Shown here piece after piece: positions 1 to 13,100 of a stretch of DNA of 46,915 nt; position 1 is the first letter of the stretch; each line of letters starts with the position of its first letter. The stretch is from Oscillospiraceae bacterium (GTDB taxonomy: Bacteria; Bacillota; Clostridia; Oscillospirales; CAG-272), in NCBI GenBank assembly GCA_015063685.1, contig SVTR01000028.1, forward strand, positions 1 to 46,915, given 5' to 3'. The position numbers and the translations under genes are program-made. Under the pieces are notes generated by a model, which did not search any database, was not told where the DNA came from, and worked only from the letters and a program-made list of their open reading frames with translations.

Positions 1-585
1 CAGGGGTGCTACCTCGGTGTCGGTGTAGGTATCGTCACAACGGGTACAGGTGTGGGTGGTGTAGCCCTGCTCGGTGCAAGTGGGAGCGGTGACCTCGGCC
101 TTGTAGTCGTGACCCAGCTTTTCAGTCAGGACAACGCCACATACGGTACAGGTTTGATCCTTGACGCAAGCGGCGGCGGCGCCGGGCTTATGACCCAGGG
201 GCGCTACCTCGGTGTCGGTGTAGGTATCGTCACAACGGGTACAGGTGTGGGTAGTGTAGCCCTGCTCGGTGCAGGTGGGGGCGGTGACCTCGGTCTTGTA
301 GTCGTGGCCCAGCTTTTCGGTCAGGACAACGCCACATACAGTACAGGTTTGATCCTTGACGCAATCGGCGGCGGCGCCGGGCTTATGACCCAGGGGCGCT
401 ACCTCGGTGTCAATGTAAGAATCATCACAACGGGAGCAAGTGTGGGTGGTGTAGCCCTGCTCTGTACAAGTGGGGGCGGTGACCTCGGCCTTGTAGTCGT
501 GGCCCAGCTTTTCCTTCAAAACCTCTCCGCATTCCGTACACACCTGGTCATTCACGCAATCAGCCTCCGGACCGGGGGTATGTGT
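1..585 (-). repeat. 195-bp tandem coding repeat (Cys-rich)
   Basis: Three tandem 195-bp units (65 codons) encode the Cys-rich repeats of the partial gene. Identical words recur at 1, 196 and 391, with few differences between units. The array continues beyond the left edge. Confidence 0.9.
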
Positions 586-1110
586 GTGGGGTTTGCTATA
601 GGGAATGCTTAACGTATCATTTTCTGTAATCTGTTCGGCAGCCTGGATCTTTACGGTAATTGGCAGCTCCAGGGATCCATCCGTCTGAATGCTATCATTC
701 ACACGGAACAGAATCTTCAGAAATGCCATGCCGGATTCTCCGCCCTCCGGCACCTCTAAGGTGCCGGAAAGCTTAACATAAACCAGTCTGATCTTATGCT
801 TTTCCTCAAAATAGGAGGCTGTGTTGGATGCTGCCTGCGTATCGGATATCAAAGACTCGCAGGAAACGACTTGAAGGATCTGATGATCAATCCCGTCTAT
901 GTCGATCTGTATGCCTCTAATCTCGGAAAGCTTGTCATAGGCGATGCCTATGGTCACTTCTATCCGATCTTCCGCCGCGGTGACCTCGGAAACCACCAAA
1001 GCCTCCCGAGGCTGTGCTTCTTCCGCCGTTATGGCAAATGTTCCGCATACCAGGTACAGGACAATAGATATTAAAGCACATAAGAGCTTTCGCAATTTGT
1101 TTTGTCTCAT
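1..1110 (-). CDS. Secreted protein with possible cohesin-like module and Cys-rich repeats (3' end outside window)
   Basis: An open frame of 370 codons runs from ATG at 1110 to the window edge with no stop. GAGG lies just upstream. Residues 1-28 form a signal peptide (KLRKLLCALISIVLYLVCG core). Residues about 35-165 are a beta-rich domain that resembles cohesin or related carbohydrate-protein modules; this is a weak fold-level guess. From about residue 175 there are 65-residue repeats with Cys patterns C-x9-C-x2-C and C-x5-C-x2-C-G, each followed by a GH pair. The repeats have an exact 195-nt DNA period (the same word starts at 1, 196 and 391). It starts 13 bp after the stop of the 4126-residue gene, so the two should be cotranscribed. 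The same repeat type occurs in the 4230-residue protein. The function is unknown; it is probably a cell-surface protein. Confidence 0.85.
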   Translation of the reverse strand, partial: MRQNKLRKLLCALISIVLYLVCGTFAITAEEAQPREALVVSEVTAAEDRIEVTIGIAYDKLSEIRGIQIDIDGIDHQILQVVSCESLISDTQAASNTASYFEEKHKIRLVYVKLSGTLEVPEGGESGMAFLKILFRVNDSIQTDGSLELPITVKIQAAEQITENDTLSIPYSKPHTHTPGPEADCVNDQVCTECGEVLKEKLGHDYKAEVTAPTCTEQGYTTHTCSRCDDSYIDTEVAPLGHKPGAAADCVKDQTCTVCGVVLTEKLGHDYKTEVTAPTCTEQGYTTHTCTRCDDTYTDTEVAPLGHKPGAAAACVKDQTCTVCGVVLTEKLGHDYKAEVTAPTCTEQGYTTHTCTRCDDTYTDTEVAPL

Positions 1111-1123
1111 ATTCTTTCCTCGC

Positions 1124-4100
1124 TTATTCTGTCACTTCGCCTGCGCGAACACTTTCAAGAGCGGCAAAAATATCGAAAATGTCGATATCTTCATTTCCTA
1201 ACATACATCCGGCTTCAAGATAAATGCCCGACAATTCATCCTCGCCATTCATGTGATCAAGCATTTCATAAAGATCGTCCTCATTGATCTCAGCATCGCC
1301 GTTGACATCGGCGGACACAACAATCTCATATGCCTGATCATCCAGAGTCAGGATATATCCCGTGCCAACCTTGTCGGCCTCATCTCCGGAGGGCGCGGTC
1401 ACCTTCACGTCGCCCCTGAGCTTTTCGCAATAGTCCATCAAAGGCTGAGCGGACGTGGAGGAGAGATCGGTTATTTTACCGTTCTCAAGGTCAACGTCCC
1501 AATCGCTTTGATAGTCAACGATGGCGGATTCCAAGGTATAGGAGGCATAGGCGGAGGCATCGGACAACGAGCGGATATACACGTATTTGTAGGTCTTGTC
1601 CGTCTGACACAGGAAGGAATAGCTGCCCGCAGGCACCTGAATGGACAGGCTATCACCGTAGGCATAATCCATTACCGTATCAGAGAACGTAATCTCGTAC
1701 AGCTTATCCTTGTCGAGATGATCGATCAGGTAACCAAAGGCATTTTCCACAACGATGATACCGCTGTTCATAAGAGAAGGAATGCCGTAGATCGTGCAAT
1801 AGCCGGTTCCTGTCTGATCGGTATTTGTTCGGTCAATCCGTTCTACCATCAGCTCAATCGTTTCGGCACTCACACCGATCTTGATCGTACCGCCGTCACA
1901 TTGCTGCCAAGTCAGACCACCGTCGATGGAATAACGGTATTCATCACTGAATTTCTGCGCGGTCTCGCCCTTGGTGTAATCGAAGGTGACGACAGGCGCA
2001 TACACACCGGTGATTTCGGTGGCTACGGGATTCTTGAACAGCTGAACTCGCATCACCGCAAGCTCATCCTCCACAACGTCGCGCCATTCATCCCAGGATT
2101 TCACGTCGGCTACGTCGGTGATAGCGCAGACCTGCTTAAACAAGTCATCACTGTCCCAAGGATTGGCGTAACCCTCGGGGAAGGTTACGGGATCCTTTGC
2201 ATAGCTCATACCCAGCTCAGCTACCTGTGATTCTCCGATGGCTCTGATATTGATCAGATAATACAGCAGTTGCATGAAGCTTTGGGCATTTTCAGCGGAT
2301 GCGTCGCCACGATAAGCTCTTTCGGCACGGACAAGCGCTTCCTGCATGGCCATGGTGACAACGGAGATGTAGCGGATATTATTGGCAACGCGGTGTCTTT
2401 GGCCGGCGTAGAAAACGTTGCTTCCTACGTAGTCTTCAAGATCCAGGGAGATCTTCAAGGAGGCAAACCAGCCTGCGCCCGCGATGCCCGCATATTCTGC
2501 GGCGTCCTCAGTATAAAGACCTGCCGCGTCATCGGAAAATCTCTCCGCGCCATACAGCAGCACCTTATCCAGGAAACCGCGCAAAGCGCTTCCGTTGTTC
2601 ATTTGCGTTTTAATCTCCTGAGCGCACCGAACCACTTGGTCGGCATCTCCGTAAATCGGTTGACCCTGGGTTTTGCTGATCAACTGAGAGGAGACGGTAG
2701 CCCAAGGCGCATAGGCGGCAAGGAAGGCCTTACCTGTGCCGTTCCCTGCCATATCCCTTACGCCGTTTGCGGCAGGCGCACAGGAAATCAGGGCATCCAG
2801 GAACAAATTGTAATTGGCAAGATTGCTCTCTGCCAGGATGAAGACGGAAATATCCATCTCAACCTCTGCGGAAACGGTGAGCACATCCTTGATGATACTG
2901 TCCATATCACTCAGTTCACTCCAGACGGACTCGAATCCCTCGGCCGAGAACAGCTTGTGCAGCAGCGCGGAAAATTCAGCTTCGGTAACGGTGGTATCGA
3001 GGGATGCAGTCTTTGCATATTGCTCCCAATAGCCGTAGAAATATTGCTCCGAATCACCGTATCGGCCGGTAACCGCCCGATAGAATTCCCATTTGCCATT
3101 TTCATACAGATACTTGAAATATCCGGGAATATAGCGGCCAAGCTCATCCGTTGCCTCGCCAAAGATCTGCTCCAAAGAAGCGGTCTGAGCGAAATCAGTC
3201 ACCTTGCTCAGGAAGCCCACGGCGTTCAGATAAGTAGTGTAATCACTCACGGAGGAAATGCTCATCTCCATGGCGTCCAGAAGCAACGTCTTAACCAGTG
3301 CTTCGGATTCCTTGGCGGTGATCATTTTCACAAAATCAAAGTTCATCATTTCCCAAAGCATGATCTCGGCGGTGCCGGGCAATTCGTGGATCAAAGCGCC
3401 GTTTGACGAATACAATGCCCAATAAGCGAAGTTTTGGTTGTTCATCAAATAATCGTATACGTTTTTGTGAACACCCAACACCTGCTCCGCCTTCTCAGCA
3501 GAGCTGACATCCGAATTGAGATAGCTCTTGAAGTAAGACAAGGGCTTTACGACGATCTCTACTTCCAGACCGTAGCTGTTCTGCATTTCATACCAGTACC
3601 GCTCCAATTTGTAATCCTTTTCGGAATAGGAGGACTGATTGAGACACATATAGTGCTTTCTGATGGCGTATCCGCCCTTCAGGACGCCCACGTCTCCTGT
3701 GAGCCTCGTCACCCAATCCTCAATGGTTTCGCCTTCGCTGTCCACGGTTGAGAAATCCCGGGCGGTCAGCCCCAGTCTTTCCAGCATTTCGCGGCCGCGG
3801 TCATCCAGTAGTTCAACTTCAAGCAGGATATCCTCGGTGTTGATTCTCGGCAGGTAAACGTCAATGGAGCCTTCATTGATGAGGGAGACGTTATAGTAGA
3901 GTGTCGCGTTATCCAGAATGTCGGGAATTTCTACATACAGCTTCAGATTGGAAAGCCCGTATACTTCAATGGGATCTGCCGCAACAAATTCTGTGTAGAT
4001 GGGGGCATTAAACTGCGAAAGAATACCCGAGTAGTCCGCGGATAGGTAGTACTCTCCCACCTCGTCACCGCGCAGGATCCAGGTAATGGTTTCCGTAGTT

Positions 4101-7100
4101 TGTCCCTTGATCTCGGCGATCTTTACCACGGCTTCTTTCTCAGAGATCAAGGTATCCATGATGGTCAAGCCTTCGGGAACGTTCAGCGTAACGACGTTAT
4201 CCAGCATGCTGAACTCGGCGGAAGCATTGTTGATAATGTGGAGCTTGACCTCAAAGAATTCCTTCAGACTCCAAACGTCTATGGGAATCTCAAACAGAAT
4301 GACGGAGACCTCTTCGGGCGTATAATCGTCTCCGACGCCTCCTCCGACGCCGCCTCCGGCACCTCCGCCTGTGGGTTCCCTCATCTGACCGCCAACGGCC
4401 TTGGCGATGTATACCTTGTCTCCTACAACGATGGGCTCAGATTTCTGCTCATTGGTGTGGGGATTCCAAAGGATGGGGCTTTCAATCGTGGTTTCTACAT
4501 ATTGCAGGTAAACCGTTACCCTGACGTAATACTGGTTTTCGGGCACGGTGACGTCGATACCCGCCGCAACGATCTCTTCAAAGGTCATGCGATGGATCTC
4601 AAAGCTGCCCTCCACCAACGGTTGATGGATCATGGTCATGGTAACAACGGTTTCTTCACCCGCGGTGACCACGATCTCCTTCTTGGCGGGCAACCATTCG
4701 TTGTTAGGAATAATGCAGCCCACTGTATGCTTGCCCACCTCAGAGGTGAAGGAAGCATAGCCTCGGTTATCCGTATACTTGATAACCTGGGAGGACTCGC
4801 CAAGATCGAAGTATACCGCCGCGTTGGGAACAGCCTTTCCGTTTTCGTCCTTAACCTGAATCTCAACAGAGCCCAGCAACGCGCGTTCTTTTACGGAGAT
4901 TTCCTTTGTACAGCTTGACACGTTGCCGCTGTCGTCCGTCACCGTAAGCGTCACGGTATAAGTACCTGTGGCCGCGTACTTATGGATAGCCTTGCTTTCG
5001 GTGCCGGTGGTTCCGTCGCCAAAGTCAATGTGATAGGATACGATAGCGGAATCGTCTGTGGACAGAGATGCATCCACATAATACTCCACCCCAACCACCA
5101 TGACAGCCTCGCAGGAAAGCTTCGCCACAGGCGCGCTTCTGTCGGGCAAGGTGATCTCGGTTTCCAGATAAGAGGTGTTGCCCCATTGATCTGTGGCCTC
5201 GATCTTATAAACGTACGTAATTCCCTTCTTCGCCAAAGTGGTATCGGCTATGGAATATACAGTTTGGTCGGCAATCGCCTGTCGCTGGGCAATCAGGCTA
5301 TAGGAACCGGCACCCTTGACCTTGCGGTAGACGTAGTATCCTGCCAGATCCTCCTCGCCATGACCGATCCACTCAAGGGTCACCGCGCCTTTCTCGAAGG
5401 TTGCCTCCGCAGAAGAAGCTGTAGGCGGGTCGAAATCAACGCCGTACTCGACAACGTCACTGATCGCGGTATTACCGAAAGCATCGGTGACTGTGACGCG
5501 GATAAACACGGAATCGCCGTGACTGAATTCAGCGGTATCAAGATCGGCCGATACAGTTTTGCTGTATGCGTCTATATTCTCAAACACCTTCAGGGTGTGG
5601 TAGACAACACCGTCCTTACTGTATTCGATCAAAATGGAAGCCAAGGCATGATTATCGCCGGCCAGAACGCTGATGGTCTTATGCTTCAAGCCGATCTTAT
5701 GACTTGCCGCAGGGTAAATACTGTGTATTTCGGGCTTTTCCGTATCGGACAATACGGAAGCGCTGACGACCTCGGAATATTCGCTCTGATTCCCTGCCAG
5801 ATCGTCCACGGTGATCTTGTAGAAGTAGGTGGTGCCGGGGGTGACGTTGCGGTCATAATAATTCAACGCGGCAATTCCGCCGGCCAGAAGTACAAATTTT
5901 CCGTTTTCCTCGGTTGCGCGGTAGACAGCATATCTGTTCAGGTCTGTTTCGCTGCCCTGAGTCCAGGAGATTTCAATGTAGCCGCTATAGCCTATTGCGA
6001 TAAGGTTCTCCGGCTGCTTGGGAGGCGTTCTGTCGATGATGTGCTGCACGAAGGGCGCGGTCTTGTCCGACACGCTTTGATTACCCAGGTGGTCGGTGGC
6101 AATGGCTCGAATGTAGATATGGCCCTCCGGATAACTTGCCACGGACAGGTCGTAGTACAACGTGCGTACAGAGCCGATCTGGTCATACGTCTCCGTATAG
6201 ACATCTACCCATTTCGAACCGTTAACAGATGTCTGTATCAGAATGCTTTTGATGCTGTATTCATCGGTTGCCGTGATGGACAGGCTGATGGTGTCGGCAT
6301 AGTAACCCGAGGTCGGTCTGATCTTGGAGATGACGGGAGGCGTTGTATCCGACTTGGTTCTGACGGTTATATCCTCCGAAGGAATACCGCGGTTGCCATG
6401 AACGTCGTATCCCACAACGCGATAGGTATACTCCGTATCGGGCGTGAGATGATAAATGTTGACGCCCAGCGTACTGTCAGCCTGCACAACCTCGTCATAA
6501 GAGTCGTCCGCATTCTTGATTTCCACGCAATAGTAGCCCATATCCTGATCGGCAACGTCGTTCCAACGCAGCGTAACCGTGACGGACGTGCTTTCATACG
6601 CCAAGCCCTTCACCTGCTCGGGTCCGGTGTTGTCAACACAGAACACATATATCATCGGAGTGCTTTCGTTACCTGCGGCATCATAAGCCATGCCCTTGAC
6701 CTTGATAGGTCCGTCAGGGAGGGTTGTCGTGTCAAACACCGAGGTAAAGGATCCCTTGACAGATTGATCCAGCAAAATCCACGTTTCCCCGTCATCCAAG
6801 GAATAGTACAGCTGTGTCTGGGTCACTGCCAGGTTATCCTGGGAGGTGACGCCGATGATCACGGAGCCGGAAAGATAACTGCCGTTGTCGGGCGTAAGCT
6901 TTGTCACAACAGGCGCCTCGGTATCTGCCCTCAGGGATGCGGCCGCAATATCGGAGGGCTCACTTTCCTGGCCGAAATCATTGACACCGACAACGTAATA
7001 GTAGTAGACCTTGTTGGGATCTACCGCCTTATCTGTATAAGACAAGGTATTCCGGTCCGAAATCTGCGCGATCATGGTAAAGCTCTCGCTGTCGTTGCTT

Positions 7101-10100
7101 CTGCGATAAATGCGATAGATCGTATCGATCTCGGTTGCGATCACCCAGTTCACATAAATCACATCGACGTTGCCAACAGCCATCACCTGGGAAATCTTTT
7201 CGGGAACACTGCGGTCAACCGAAAGCGTCTCGCTGTATTCGGTGGTCGCACCATCCACGTCTTTCAAGACGAACACGACGGGATAGTCGCCGTCCTCCAC
7301 ATTGGTAATATCCCAATCCACCGTATATACGGCGGTGGAGGAGGAGCCAAGGGCTGTACTCAAAGTGGCCTGACCGATCAGAACCCGGGTGCCGTCTTTG
7401 ACATAATACAGGTTACCCACGGTTTTCTCATCGCCGAAGGGCTCGAGGTTTTTATCATTGTAAACGTAGGCGTAGATCCGACCGCCATTCACACCAATCT
7501 TATTCAGACCGTTGTCTGTTTTGATATTCATGATCGTCGGAGCCACGGGCGTGACTGTTATGGTGCTTTCGCTTGTAGTTCTGCCATCCTCCGTGTAGCC
7601 GTAGATGGTATAGACGTATGCCGTATCGACGCTCAGGGTTCTGTCAACATAGGTCAGCCCGGTGGTATCGGCAACCACGACGCCGTCACGCTTGATGACA
7701 TATCCCACGACCTCTTCGCTGATGTGGGCCATCCAAGTCAGAACCACCGTCCGGCTGTACAACTGAGAAATGGCAAGGTTCTTCACCTGAGCCTTCAGCA
7801 GATCCGTGGCGAACTGCACGTTTTCTCCAACGTAGTCCGAGTAAGCAGATACATATTTGTCATAGCTTTCCTTGGGAACGTACACACTTTCCAGGGCTTT
7901 GCCGATGCCGGAGAAGGGGTTATTTTCAGGCACCGAGGTTCCCATAAACGTCATTTCCTTGATATTGTCACAATTTCTGAAGGGAGTGGATACGGAAGCT
8001 ACCTGCTCTCCGATGATCACGGATGTAATGCCGTCCATATTTCCGAAAGCCAAATATCCGATCTCGGTAATTTTCTTGGGAATAACAAGCTCACCCGAAA
8101 TATGGCTACAATCACTAAAGGTATAAGAGCCTATAGTCCTCAAATTTTGGGAGATGGTCAGGGTTCCGTCAAAGCTATTGCAATTGCTGAAAACAGACGA
8201 ACCCATGCTCGTCACGCTGTCGGGGATCACAAGATCGCCGGTCATACTGTGACAATCGTAGAAGGCGAAAGTGCCGATGCTCGTCACACCCTCACCAATC
8301 TCCAGGCCTGTAAAGCCGCTGCAATACTGGAATACTCCCTCGCCGATGGTCATGCCGTCGTTTCGTTCGATGACCAGCTTACCGTCAAAGCCGTTGCAAC
8401 GCAGGAAGGCGTAATTGCCAATGGAGGACACCGATCCGGGAATGGTCAGGCCGCCCGTGATGCCATCGCAATTGGCGAAGGCATATTCGCCGATCTTTTT
8501 CAAGGACGAAGGAAGGGTCAGGGACTTGAGAGCCTTGCACTCGTAGAACCCATAGGCTTCGATATCGGTGAGACAATCAGGCAGGTCAAGTGCTTCAAGG
8601 CTGCTACAGTTTTGGAAGGCATAACTGCCAATAGTCGTAAGGCTATGGGAAAATTCCACAGACACAAGACCCGTACATCCCGAGAAGGCGTATTCGTCAA
8701 TGATCTCCACGCTGTCGGGCAGGATAACCTTAGTCAGGGTGGTGCAGTTACGGAAGGCGCCCGTGCCGATGGTTTTGACACCGTCGGGGATCACCACTTC
8801 CCCACCCTCTCCCAGATAGGCCGTCAGCACGTCGTCGCTGACGAGGAAGTCATCCTCGGCATCAATAACACCGAGACGGGCTCCCGCGGGAAGATAAGTT
8901 TTGTAATCGGAAGCGTAGGCTTCGTAGCTTTCGGCGGGTACGTACACAGCTTCAAGGGTCTTGCCTACTCCGAAGAAGGGGTTGTCGTAAGGAACCGTGA
9001 TTCCTGTAAAGGTCATTTCCTTGATACCGTCGCAGCCATTGAAGGTATAATACACGTACGTTACGTTCGCGCCAATGATCACGGCCGTAATGCCATCCAT
9101 ATTTCCAAAAGCGTAGTATTCAAGACTTGTAACGCTATCGGGAATCACGAGCTCTCCCGTGATCTTGCTACAGCCGTAGAATACATAAGATTCTATATCC
9201 GTCAGATTCTCAGACAGAGTCAGGGTTCCGTCAAAGCCCTTGCAATTCTGGAAGGCAGAAGAACCGATGCTCGTTACGCTGTCGGGGATCACAAGATCGC
9301 CAGTCATGCCTGCGCACTCATAAAATGCGTAGTAATCGATGCTCGTCACGCCGTCACCGAGTTCAAGACCGGTAAAGCCGCCGCAATACTGGAAAGCTCC
9401 CTCGCCGATGATCATACCGTCATTGGCTTGGATCACCAGCTTGCCGTCAAATCCGTCACAATCGTAAAAGGCTTCCTGACCTATGGAGGACACCGACGCG
9501 GGGATGGTCAAGCCGCCTGTGATGCCGTCGCAGTTATAGAAGGCGTAATTTCCAATGGTTTCAAGGTTGCTCGGCAAGTGGAGGGATGTCAGAGCCGCGC
9601 AGGTCTCGAATGCTCTTTCGCCAATAGTCACAAGGCTACCGGGCAGATCCATAGAAAGGAGGCTCACGCAGCTCGAAAATGCGTAATTGCCAATAGTCGT
9701 AAGGCTATCGGAAAACTCCACGGACACAAGATTTGCACATCCGGAGAAAGCATATTCATCAATGGTTTCTACGCTATCGGGCAGGGTGACCTTGGTCAGG
9801 GTGGTGCAGTTGCGGAAGGCGCCCATGCCGATGGTCTTGACACCGTCGGGAATTTCCACCTCACCGCCCTGACCGAAATATGCCGTCAGCACGTCACCGT
9901 CAATGAGGAACTCGCCCTCAGCGCCAATAACGCTGAGTTGAGCATTTGCGGGAACGTAGGTTTTGTAGGCCTCAACGTAGGCTTCGTAGCTTTCGGCAGG
10001 CACGTATACCTTTTCAAGGGCTTTGCCGATACCGGAGAAGGGGTTATTGTCAGGAACCGTGGTTCCCGTGAAGGTCATTTCCTTGATACCGTCGCAGCTA

Positions 10101-13100
10101 TTGAAGGTATAATACACGTACGTTACGTTCGCGCCAATGATCACGGCCGTAATGCCATCCATATTTCCAAAAGCGTAGTATTCAAGACTTGTAACGCTAT
10201 CGGGAATCACGAGCTCTCCCGTGATCTTGCTACAGCCGTAGAATACATGAGATTCTATAACCGTCAGATTCTCAGACAGAGTCAGGGTTCCGTCAAAGCC
10301 CTTGCAATTGTGGAAGGCATACGCACCGATGCTCGCTACGCTGTTGGGGATCACAAGATCGCCGGTCATGCCCGCACACTCATAAAATGCGTAGTAATCA
10401 ATGCTCGTCACGCCGTCACCGAGTTCAAGGCCGGTGAAGCCGCCGCAGCTGTAGAAGGCTCTTTCACCAATGGTCATGCCGTCGTTGGCTTCGATGATCA
10501 GCTTTCCGTCGAAGCCATCGCAATCATAGAAGGCATCCGTGCCGATGGAGGACACCGATGCGGGGATGGTCAAGCCGCCCGTGATGCCGTCACAGTTATA
10601 GAAGGCGTAATCTCCGATAATCTCAAGACTGTCGGGCAGGACAACTGCTTCAAGGCTGTTGCAGTTTTGGAAGGCATAATTGCCAATGGTCGTAAGGCTA
10701 TCGGAAAACTCCACGGACACAAGATTTGCACATCCGGAGAAAGCATATTCATCAATGGTTTCTACGCTATCGGGCAGGATGACCTTGGTCAGGGTGGTAC
10801 AGTTGCGGAAGGCACTCATGCCGATGGTCTTGACACCGTCGGGTATTTCCACCTCACCGCCCTGACCGAAATATGCCGTCAGCACGTCACCGTCAATGAG
10901 GAACTCGCCCTCCGCACCGATGGCGCGGAATTGAGCGTTTGCGGGAACGTAGGTTTTGTAGGCCTCAACGTAGACTTCGTAGCTCTCGGCGGGCACGTAT
11001 ACCTTTTCAAGGGCCTTGCCTACGCCACTAAAGGGATTGTTCGAGGGCACCGTGGTTCCCGTGAAGGTCATTTCTTTGAGGCTGTCACAATTACTAAAGG
11101 GATAATTGGTGTACGTTACGTTCTCGCCAATGATCACCGACGTAATGCCATCCATAGAGCCAAAGGCGCCGGAATTAAGCCTTGTAACGCTATCGGGGAT
11201 CACCAGCTCGCCCGTGATCTTGCTACAGTTGCTGAACACATAAGACTCAATGGTCGCCAGATTCTCGGACAGGGTCAAAGATCCGTCAAAGCCCTTGCAA
11301 TTCTGGAAGGCAGAAGAACCGATGCTCTCTACGCTGTCGGGGATCACAAGATCGCCGGTCATGCCTGCGCACTCATAAAATGCGTAGTAATCAATGCTCG
11401 TCACGCCGTCACCGAGTTCAAGACCTGTGAAGCCGCCGCAGCTGTAGAAGGCTCTTTCACCAATGGTCATGCCGTAGTTGGCTTCGATGATCAGCTTGCC
11501 GTCGAAGCCGTCGCAATCGTAGAAGGCATACGTGCCGATGGAGAACACCGACGCGGGGATGGTCAAGCCGCCCGTGATGCCGTCACAGTTATAGAAGGCG
11601 TAATCTCCGATAATCTCAAGACTGTCGGGCAGGACAACTGCTTCAAGGCTGTTGCAGTTTTGGAAGGCATAATTGCCAATGGTCGTAAGGCTATCGGAAA
11701 ACTCCACGGACACAAGATTTGCACATCCGGAGAAAGCATATTCATCAATGGTTTCTACGCTATCGGGCAGGATGACCTTGGTCAAGGTTGTGCAGTTGCG
11801 GAAGGCGCCCACGCCAATGGTTTTGACACCGTCGGGGATCACCACTTCCCCACCCTCTCCCAGATAGGCCGTCAGCACGTCGTCGCTGACGAGGAAGTCA
11901 TCCTCGGCATCAATAACACCGAGACGGGCTCCCGCGGGAAGATAAGTTTTGTAATCGGAAGCGTAGGCTTCGTAGCTCTCGGTAGGCACGTATACCTTTT
12001 CAAGAGCTTTGCCGATACCGGAGAAGGGGTTATTGTCAGGAACCGTGGTTCCCGTGAAGGTCATTTCTTTGAGGCTGTCACAATTACTAAAGGGATAATT
12101 GGTGTACGTTACGTTCGCCCCGATAATCACCGACGTAATGCCATCCATAGAGCCAAAGGCGCCGGAATTAAGCCTTGTAACGCTATCGGGGATCACCAGC
12201 TCGCCCGTGATCTTGCTACAGTTGCTGAACACAGAAGACTCAATGGTCGCCAGATTCTCGGACAGGGTCAAAGATCCGTCAAAGCCCTTGCAATTCTGGA
12301 AGGCAGAAGAACCGATGCTCGTTACGCTGTCGGGAATCACAAGATCGCCGGTCATGCCTGCACACTCATAAAATGCGTAATAGCCGATGCTCGTCACGCC
12401 GTCACCGAGTTCAAGGCCGGTGAAGCCGCCGCAGCTGTAGAAGGCTCTTTCACCAATGGTCATGCCGTCGTTGGCTTCGATGATCAGCTTGCCGTCGAAG
12501 CCGTCACAGTCATAGAAGGCATACGTGCCGATGGAGGACACCGACGCGGGGATAGTCAAGCCGCCCATGATGCCGTCACAGTTATAAAAAGCGTAATTTC
12601 CGATAGACGCAAGACCGGAGTGGAGAGTCAGCGTCTTGATACCCGCACAATCCTGGAATGCATAACTTCCTATGCGTGTAATATCTTTCCCCAGCACGAG
12701 GGATCTGATATTTCCTCTGTTTGCATACCAAGGGCTCTTTTTGGATTGATAGTCGGGCATGGCGCCGGAGCCGGTAATGGCCAATACGCCGTTGCTATCC
12801 AACTGCCACACGATAGTGTCTCCGCAGGTGCCCTCCGCAACAATATCACCGATTACTGTGACAGCGCTTTGGATAGACCCGTCAATCTGGCCCGGGGCAT
12901 CGGTCAGGTATGCCTTATAGGCAGCCTGCAGGGAGGTCAAATCCGCAAAGGCCGAGATCTCCACACCCGTGGCCACACGCTCGCCCAGATCCGAAACCAA
13001 GAGCGCGCAAAAAGCGGAAAGGTCGCAGTCGGTCAGGCAAAATACCTTTTCCAGCGCAGCGCACCCTTCGGCTATCGTAAATCCAAATTTCGGAGCCTTA

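Noticed and set aside
1..585. Regular 195-bp repeats considered as CRISPR or satellite
   Set aside because: There are no unique spacers, and the period is a multiple of three within a continuous reading frame.
52..612. Gly-rich plus-strand ORF at the left edge
   Set aside because: It is the antisense reading of the 195-bp Cys-rich repeats; the minus frame has a start, signal peptide and motifs.
1124..1320. Cellulosome component
   Set aside because: Only one dockerin-like module with a weak second loop is present, and no plant-polymer hydrolase or multi-cohesin scaffoldin is in the window.
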